This document shows positions 18,701 to 20,326 of a stretch of 20,326 nucleotides of DNA, piece by piece (position 1 is the first letter of the stretch; each line of letters starts with the position of its first letter). Origin of the DNA: Saccoglossus kowalevskii. Lineage: Eukaryota > Hemichordata > Enteropneusta > Harrimaniidae. The position numbers and the translations under genes are program-made. The DNA is taken from NCBI RefSeq assembly GCF_000003605.2, contig NW_003148283.1, positions 58,234 through 78,559 on the forward strand. Reading direction: 5' to 3'. Under the pieces are notes generated by a model that saw only the letters and a program-made list of their open reading frames with translations, was not told the origin of the DNA and ran no database searches.

Positions 18701-19376
18701 ATAATTAAAATGTGTATTTTTGATAAAATGCATAAAATTTATATAATTTAGCAATTCAAAAACACTGTTCAAAATGTATATATAACAGAAAAAAGTGAAG
18801 AAGCAATCGCACATTGTTGAACTTAACAACACTATACTAATGTTAGATTGTGAAAAGGTGATGTAAAATACTTTATTTTAGCTGGAATCGATTATTTTTA
18901 CTGAAAAAAACCCTAGTGGCAGCCATGTTTTTATTATTAGAATACGCTTATGCGCGTAATAATTCCATATTTGGAATTCGCATTTCCTAATATGGTAGGA
19001 CGAAAATACCCTGTAAAATGTTGCAAAATTACGGCATGCTGTAGCTTATGACATTACGATTACAGATGTATAATTATAATAATATTTAATATCCGCAGTG
19101 AACAATGCTGTTATTTTATCTTCAGGTGTGAACAGCTGGTTCTTGCCGAACGAGTCACTATGAAAAATCAAACGTACAGGCAAAATGTATATAAGTGCGA
19201 TGGCCCATATCGGCCCTATTTTGGTTGCTGAACTCAGTATGGATCATTATGAGGGAAGTAAATGCAAATTTTTGAATTTCTGTTTTGCCCTAGGTGATAT
19301 TGGTCACTATGACAACGATGGTCACTTTTATATTGTTGGCCGATTGAAAGAACTGATCAAATATAAAGGCTTCCAG
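3674..19376 (+). CDS. 4-coumarate-CoA ligase / luciferase-like acyl-CoA synthetase (10 exons, 3' end missing)
   Basis: Spliced product of 464 residues so far. The family activates a carboxylic acid with ATP to an acyl-AMP, then transfers it to CoA; some relatives oxidise luciferin. Seen in order: [14 protein letters not shown]-loop (residues 210-222), PFYHSYGM (255-262), GYGLTET (355-361), GEICLRG in exon 9, DGWLYTGD (431-438) with the conserved Asp, and [11 protein letters not shown] (452-462) with the conserved Arg at the domain hinge. Each exon keeps frame and every intron is GT-AG. The ATG at 3674 has a GCC just before it and opens the frame. Family members are about 540 residues, so the C-terminal part with the catalytic lysine, and any peroxisomal SKL-type tail, is outside the window. 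One oddity: the usual Asp of the VDR hinge motif is Gly (VGR), as in some acyl-CoA synthetases. The substrate cannot be told from sequence. No intact neighbouring gene is visible. Confidence 0.93.
3808..3836. repeat. Short hairpin in intron 1
   Basis: TCATGGACGTAC (3808-3819) and GTACATCCATGA (3825-3836) pair at 11 of 12 positions around a 5-base loop. Confidence 0.6.
4100..4393 (-). pseudogene. LINE reverse-transcriptase C-terminal tail remnant
   Basis: The minus strand reads [19 protein letters not shown] followed by MICPKYGNL (about 4345-4250), then LPHDSHNTF. The C-x2-C ... H-x4-C arrangement with E.E.H and CP.Y is the pattern at the very end of many non-LTR retrotransposon ORF2 proteins. 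A stop at about 4196 breaks it, and a possible continuation ([11 protein letters not shown]) follows. It lies antisense in intron 1 of the host gene. The clade cannot be assigned. Confidence 0.55.
4661..4764 (+). CDS. Exon 2 (SKYPDV N-terminal block)
   Basis: Acceptor TTTAG at 4656-4660 and donor GTTAGT at 4765. It encodes [16 protein letters not shown] followed by [19 protein letters not shown] (residues 27-61). This is the family's typical opening: SKYPDV, then a Val-His-Gln-Phe-Val stretch leading to a YGDRDA block. An ATG at 4609 in the same frame gives a longer open stretch, but the acceptor at 4660 joins exon 1 in phase, so 4609-4660 is better read as intron. Confidence 0.88.
4765..5656. 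other. Intron 2, with a degenerate ACAAAGTAA-type repeat
   Basis: Between exons 2 and 3. The stretch 5058-5200 is a degenerate tandem array of an 11-12-base unit (variants of ACAAAGTAAC and ACAAAATACT). The rest is AT-rich with nothing recognised. Confidence 0.6.
5657..5864 (+). CDS. Exon 3 (adenylating domain, N-terminal part)
   Basis: Acceptor TTTCAG at 5651-5656; donor GTATGT at 5865. Encodes residues 62-130 plus one base, including [28 protein letters not shown] and [13 protein letters not shown], all standard for the 4CL/luciferase N-terminal subdomain. The phase-1 end joins exon 4 to give a Tyr codon (VYTVYELTTQL). The internal GGTAAGTCG at about 5671 looks like a donor, but using it would break the frame and remove conserved blocks. 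Confidence 0.92.
6221..6249. repeat. (ATC)n microsatellite in intron 3
   Basis: Uninterrupted ATC trinucleotides, about nine to ten copies. The poly-Asp frame on the minus strand through it is an artefact. The rest of 5865-6669 shows nothing recognisable. Confidence 0.95.
6728..7010 (+). repeat. DIRS left inverted terminal repeat
   Basis: About 280 bp, highly similar to the reverse complement of 10452-10735. The order is TCAAGGCATCTTGATTAC, GGGTTCTCAGAAC, TATTCACATAGTTCATAC, AATCAGCGATTC, a CACGTGACC E-box and GGCCATATGGCG. The short block CACCATAGACTCCGGTCAGT is also repeated at 6695 and 6810, so the outer boundary may reach about 6670. Confidence 0.85.
7640..9280 (+). pseudogene. Probable first ORF (gag-like) region of the DIRS element, broken
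   Basis: Clearly GC-richer than the surrounding intron, with open frames at 7686-8369 (227 codons), 8436-8669 and 8892-9278 in the same direction as the reverse transcriptase. I recognise no domain, so the gag-like label rests on position only. The 227-codon frame could be chance in GC-rich DNA. 7011-7640, before it, is a leader-like stretch with a perfect hairpin, GTTACCGC/GCGGTAAC, at about 7083-7102. Confidence 0.4.
9390..9951 (+). pseudogene. DIRS reverse transcriptase, frameshifted and catalytically dead
   Basis: Motifs continue through three frames: [12 protein letters not shown] (9531 on) and [10 protein letters not shown] (to 9611); then [19 protein letters not shown] (9611-9667) and PLDLS (to 9754); then [11 protein letters not shown] (9757 on), PPFGLCTAP (9847-9873) and PYLDM (9937-9951). 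The order is that of DIRS-group RTs (VxP...GG.RPVLDL..LN...DLKDAYLHIP...LPFGL.TAP...YLDD). At least two frameshifts and one stop (about 9802) are present. The second Asp of the YLDD box is Met, so this copy cannot encode active enzyme. Upstream [12 protein letters not shown] (about 9415-9450) may be the start of the same protein. Confidence 0.85.
9952..10290 (+). other. End of the DIRS body, domains not recognised
   Basis: Follows the YLDM box directly, where RNase H and recombinase should come. Only about 340 bp remain before the internal complementary region, so most of these domains are deleted. No recombinase R-H-R-Y pattern is seen. Confidence 0.5.
10291..10421. repeat. DIRS internal complementary region (ICR)
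   Basis: First half (10304-10360): TTTCAAAATAGTCA ... GAGTCTATGGTGGGTA in the orientation of the right terminal repeat's outer part. Second half (10360-10421): TTTAGGCAGAGGGTTCTC ... TATTCACATAGTTAATAC in the orientation of the left one. This head-to-head join of both ends is what the ICR of DIRS elements looks like and serves as the template for end joining during circular replication. Confidence 0.8.
10452..10735 (-). repeat. DIRS right inverted terminal repeat
   Basis: Reverse complement of the left repeat with few differences, including the CACGTG E-box and the palindrome GGGTTCTGAGAACCC (10674-10688). Homology ends at ATTCAAGGCATCTTG. Confidence 0.85.
10590..10957. repeat. Copy A of a ~360-bp duplication (DIRS end plus flank)
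   Basis: Runs from CAGAATCGCTGA inside the right terminal repeat through its outer end and into adjacent DNA, to about 10957. Copy B is 11797-12151, about 1.2 kb downstream in the same orientation. Confidence 0.85.
10836..11245. repeat. Degenerate ~110-125-bp repeat with AAATGGC..CTGGC.GCCATCTTG cores
   Basis: Similar blocks (TTTGTTTCA, then ATCAAA, then TGGC and GCCATC halves) start near 10836, 10957, 11081 and 11191. Related cores occur at 12305-12334, 17135-17152 and 17256-17281 (AAAATGGCCGACTGGCGGCC). The core is an imperfect palindrome. It looks like a dispersed genomic repeat. 11246-11535 shows nothing else. Confidence 0.6.
11536..11796 (-). other. GC-rich segment abutting the third DIRS end, with a minus-strand open frame
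   Basis: Sharp rise in GC content between AT-rich flanks. Read on the minus strand from the terminal-repeat fragment inward it is open for about 90 codons ([20 protein letters not shown] and onward). In that reading it lies just inside a left-type terminal repeat, so it may be the body of a second, internally deleted DIRS-like copy in the opposite orientation. The sequence itself is not recognised. Confidence 0.4.
11797..12151. repeat. Copy B of the DIRS end plus flank
   Basis: CAGAATCGCTGAATAATGCC through GAGTCTATGGTGGGTATGAA, CAACAATTGTTCAATCATA-like and TGGTAACTTGGTCCTAACAT matches copy A closely, with small deletions. Only about the outer 130 bp of the terminal repeat is present, so this is a fragment. 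The shared flank shows it arose by duplication or that the flank belongs to the element. Confidence 0.85.
12152..12931. other. End of intron 3, nothing firmly identified
   Basis: AT-rich. Contains one palindromic AAATGGCC core (12305-12334). A 79-codon minus-strand frame (12664-12903) might be a LINE 3' tail but has no diagnostic motif. Confidence 0.4.
12932..13038 (+). CDS. Exon 4
   Basis: Acceptor TTTCAG at 12926-12931, consensus donor GTAAGT at 13039. Encodes [20 protein letters not shown] and onward to VSGIK (residues 131-166), matching the family block that follows NPxYT. It is separated from exon 3 by a 7-kb intron carrying a DIRS element. Its last 55 bases and its donor are repeated downstream (see the 79-bp tandem repeat). 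Splicing at the second or third donor would add an in-frame stop at 13075. Confidence 0.92.
12984..13245 (+). repeat. 79-bp tandem repeat made from exon 4 and its splice donor
   Basis: The end of exon 4 from ATCTGAGTTGGCTGGTAAG (12984), its donor GTAAGTAT and 24 bp of intron are repeated at 13063, 13142 and partly at 13221, exactly 79 bp apart. Donors lie at 13039, 13118 and 13197, all GTAAGTAT. Copy 2 has a stop in the coding phase, copy 3 is open, copy 4 has lost the end. Confidence 0.92.
13246..14014. repeat. Intron 4 with an interspersed repeat (13290-13510)
   Basis: CTTCTTCTTGAAAACTACAA with GCTTTGATACT (about 13311-13352) recurs as CTTCTTGTTGAAAACAGGAA with GCTTTGATACT (about 13465-13505). 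An internal duplication of this kind is typical of an interspersed repeat. The rest is AT-rich without recognisable content. Confidence 0.5.
14015..14226 (+). CDS. Exon 5 (ATP-binding P-loop)
   Basis: Acceptor TTTTAG (ends 14014), donor GTTAGT at 14227. Encodes residues 167-236 and two bases of 237. It contains the diagnostic AMP-binding signature [17 protein letters not shown], with the lysine and Gly/Ser/Thr-rich loop intact. This is the strongest single identifier of the gene's family. Confidence 0.96.
14639..14653 (+). promoter_or_regulatory. Heat-shock element 1 in the LTR
   Basis: AGAATGTTCTAGAAC: GAA (14640), TTC (14645), GAA (14650) at exact 5-bp phasing, a perfect three-unit HSF site. 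Identical in the second LTR copy (20099-20113). Confidence 0.75.
14731..14745 (+). promoter_or_regulatory. Heat-shock element 2 in the LTR
   Basis: GGAACATTCTAGAAA: GAA (14732), TTC (14737), GAA (14742), again a perfect three-unit site. Conserved at 20191-20205 in the second copy; 92 bp from element 1 in both. Confidence 0.75.
14791..14818 (+). promoter_or_regulatory. TATA-like boxes of the LTR promoter
   Basis: TATTTATAG (14791-14799) and TATATATAG (14810-14818), both kept in the second copy (20248-20256 and 20267-20275). They lie 50-70 bp after heat-shock element 2, in the order expected of a U3 region. Confidence 0.5.
15272..15660 (-). pseudogene. LINE reverse-transcriptase fragment, frameshifted
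   Basis: Minus strand, in order: [19 protein letters not shown] (15642-15586), [12 protein letters not shown] in another frame, then [20 protein letters not shown] and [12 protein letters not shown] ending near 15272. The order WCxxN...KT...YLGV.ID....W..HI...V..KI is typical of non-LTR retrotransposon RTs of the Jockey/CR1/L2 assemblage. Frame changes and stops show it is dead, and the YADD box is not present. It is antisense in intron 5, just after the solo LTR. Confidence 0.75.
15845..16019 (+). CDS. Exon 6
   Basis: Acceptor TTCTCAG (ends 15844), donor GTAATG at 16020. Encodes [20 protein letters not shown], then HSYGM (residues 238-262), on to [14 protein letters not shown]. The PFYHSYGM block corresponds to the region lining the acyl/luciferin pocket in the family. 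The split codon AG|A restores Arg237. Confidence 0.94.
16273..16450 (+). CDS. Exon 7
   Basis: Acceptor TTTTGCAG (ends 16272), donor GTATAT at 16451. Encodes residues 296-354 plus one base: [20 protein letters not shown], then [10 protein letters not shown], ending NLIVRQ. This is the family region with the S/AGAAPL turn before the GYGLTE motif. The last base joins exon 8 to give the first Gly of GYGLTE. Confidence 0.95.
16505..16836. repeat. 16-bp inverted repeat pair in intron 7
   Basis: AAGCACAAGCCAAGTT (16505-16520) and its exact reverse complement AACTTGGCTTGTGCTT (16821-16836) bracket about 300 bp. It could be the remains of a small inverted-repeat (MITE-like) element, but no target duplication is visible. 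The open frame at 16542 inside it is unremarkable. Confidence 0.5.
16837..17847. other. Rest of intron 7
   Basis: AT-rich intron. It holds two palindromic AAAATGGCC/GGCCATTT cores (17135-17152, 17256-17281) and the 21-bp tandem array (17471-17551). Nothing coding. Confidence 0.5.
17471..17551. repeat. 21-bp minisatellite, four copies
   Basis: GGGACTGTGCCATGCATGACA starts at 17471, 17492, 17513 and 17534. The copies are identical apart from the edge of the last, so expansion is recent. Each unit contains the palindrome CATGCATG. Confidence 0.95.
17848..17951 (+). CDS. Exon 8 (GYGLTET motif)
   Basis: Acceptor TTGACAG (ends 17847), donor GTACAA at 17952. Encodes [16 protein letters not shown] followed by [16 protein letters not shown]. 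The GYGLTE motif contacts the adenylate and its glutamate helps to hold Mg-ATP in this superfamily. Confidence 0.95.
17979..18134. repeat. Pyrimidine-rich tandem repeat at the start of intron 8
   Basis: Variants of CCCTCTCACTTCCATTGTTGA repeat six to seven times with unit lengths of about 22-29 bp, just after the exon 8 donor. The rest of intron 8 to 18308 is plain. Confidence 0.8.
18309..18450 (+). CDS. Exon 9
   Basis: Acceptor TTCTAG (ends 18308), donor GTAATA at 18451. Encodes residues 390-436 plus one base: [35 protein letters not shown]. These are the standard GE(I/L)CxRGP and DGWLxTGD blocks. The TGD motif is split by the intron and completed by exon 10. Confidence 0.95.
18451..19293. 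other. Intron 9, nothing recognised
   Basis: AT-rich, with no repeat or frame of note. A 65-codon frame that runs into exon 10 from 19185 reads through the acceptor and is not supported by family similarity. Confidence 0.5.
19294..19376 (+). CDS. Exon 10 (hinge; last exon in the window)
   Basis: Acceptor GCCCTAG (ends 19293), donor GTATGA at 19377. Encodes residues 437-464: [20 protein letters not shown] and IKYKGFQ. It ends where the family continues with VAPAELE in a following exon. No such sequence is present in 19377-20326, so intron 10 runs off the window. Confidence 0.94.
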
Positions 19377-19699
19377 GTATGAATACAAGAATTTTTTTTG
19401 TCAACAATCGTCATAGTTTAATAATTTGTACCTTCTGAGGGGTAAGGGGGTAATTTTGAAGGGAGAGGAGTAAAGTCTACACAGAAAAAACATTGATTAA
19501 CAATTCTACATTTTAAAATTTATAGGAAGTATTATAGAAAATGCAAACCCACACATTTAATAGCAGAAAGCCAAACAATAATCACAAAACAATGTTGATA
19601 AAAACTAAAAGAAAGAAACAAATAATTTGCTGTTTTTCAAATGTTTTCAAATGGTTCACTTTCTAATAACTTACATAATCAATCTACCAATCATATGTT
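19377..19699. other. Start of intron 10, nothing recognised
   Basis: AT-rich with a G-rich patch at about 19435-19470. No exon resembling the VAPAELE continuation. Confidence 0.5.
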
Positions 19700-19868
19700 G
19701 ATACACTGTGATAACATATTCTATTGGCCAATCAGAATGCTGGATACACTGATTACATATTCTAGTAGCCAATCAGAATACTGCATACAATAATTACATA
19801 TTCTAGTAGCCAATCGGAATACTTCATACATTGATTACATATTCTAGTAGCCAATCAGTATACTGCAT
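19700..19868. repeat. 41-bp minisatellite, four copies, each with a CCAAT box
   Basis: Units starting at 19709-19711, 19752, 19793 and 19834 share ATTACATATTCTAGTAGCC followed by AATCAGAATACTGCA, spaced exactly 41 bp. Each contains (A/G)GCCAATC(A/G)G, close to the NF-Y consensus. Confidence 0.92.
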
Positions 19869-20061
19869 CTTAGTTAAAAAGCCTCACTTAATATTGGACT
19901 GAAAGTTTAAAAGAAATAGAAATTCATTGAAAAGGGGAACATGCATTTAATTTGATTTTCAGTGGATTTTACAATAAGTTTAGGTTATGAACGGCAACAA
20001 AGGTAATTGTTAATGAATACAAGGCCTCTTTGGGAAATTAACATATTTGGCGGAAGATAAT

Positions 20062-20326
20062 TGTCGCATACGACTTGTTTACCACTTCCGTGTGACTGAG
20101 AATGTTCTAGAACCGTACTGTGTCTGGGTGGAATTTTTAGAAGCTGGTTGAATAGGTAATAGGACACTGTAGAAGGCAATAGAAGGTAATGGAACATTCT
20201 AGAAATTTGTAGTAAATTCCAGACTCATTATGTATGCTGTAATGGTCTATTTATAGACAGTGTGGGTATATATAGGGGAGTTGTTCATCACTGAGATCAG
20301 ATCGGAGATCTCGTTGAATTGTATTG
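20062..20326 (+). mobile_element. Second copy of the LTR, cut by the window edge
   Basis: Matches 14602-14858 closely from the first TG onward, with a 4-bp deletion after GTATGCTG and a small change after the TATA box. Both heat-shock elements and TATA-like boxes are kept. The preceding five bases are ATAAT. Whether this is another solo LTR or the 5' LTR of a full element lies outside the window. Confidence 0.9.

Overview
Eukaryotic, AT-rich genomic DNA from an animal. The only host gene I can support is a multi-exon gene on the + strand for a 4-coumarate-CoA-ligase/firefly-luciferase-like acyl-CoA synthetase (ANL adenylating superfamily). Ten coding exons (3674-3752, 4661-4764, 5657-5864, 12932-13038, 14015-14226, 15845-16019, 16273-16450, 17848-17951, 18309-18450, 19294-19376) join without a frame break through GT-AG junctions into 464 codons. 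The last exon or exons (the VAPAELE-type lead-in and the C-terminal catalytic-lysine segment, roughly 75-90 residues in this family) lie beyond the right edge. Large repeat-filled introns, DIRS elements and animal-type LINE debris suggest a marine invertebrate. A deuterostome such as a hemichordate or lancelet is my guess, not a result.

Layout. 1-3660: upstream DNA without a gene, dominated by a long inverted repeat (arms about 112-719 and 2739-3260), with two tRNA-like pol III promoter pairs, a hairpin/31-bp tandem repeat and simple repeats between the arms. 3663-5864: coding exons 1-3, with a LINE reverse-transcriptase tail remnant on the minus strand in intron 1. 5865-12931: a 7-kb intron holding a decayed DIRS-type tyrosine-recombinase retrotransposon (about 6670-10735). 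It has inverted terminal repeats, an internal complementary region and a frameshifted reverse transcriptase; a further partial copy of its right end with flank lies at 11797-12151. 12932-14226: exons 4 and 5; the 3' part of exon 4 and its donor site are tandemly repeated (79 bp) into the intron. 14227-15844: intron 5 with a clean solo LTR (14602-15079, TSD TACAG) and a minus-strand LINE reverse-transcriptase fragment. 15845-19376: exons 6-10 with several minisatellites in the introns. 19377-20326: intron 10, with a 41-bp CCAAT-bearing minisatellite and the start of a second copy of the same LTR, cut by the window edge.

The most interesting signal is the LTR family. Both copies carry two complete three-unit heat-shock elements (GAAnnTTCnnGAA) about 92 bp apart, upstream of TATA-like boxes, which suggests a heat- or stress-responsive retroelement promoter. 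It has two insertions inside one acyl-CoA synthetase gene. I found no clearly new multi-gene system.
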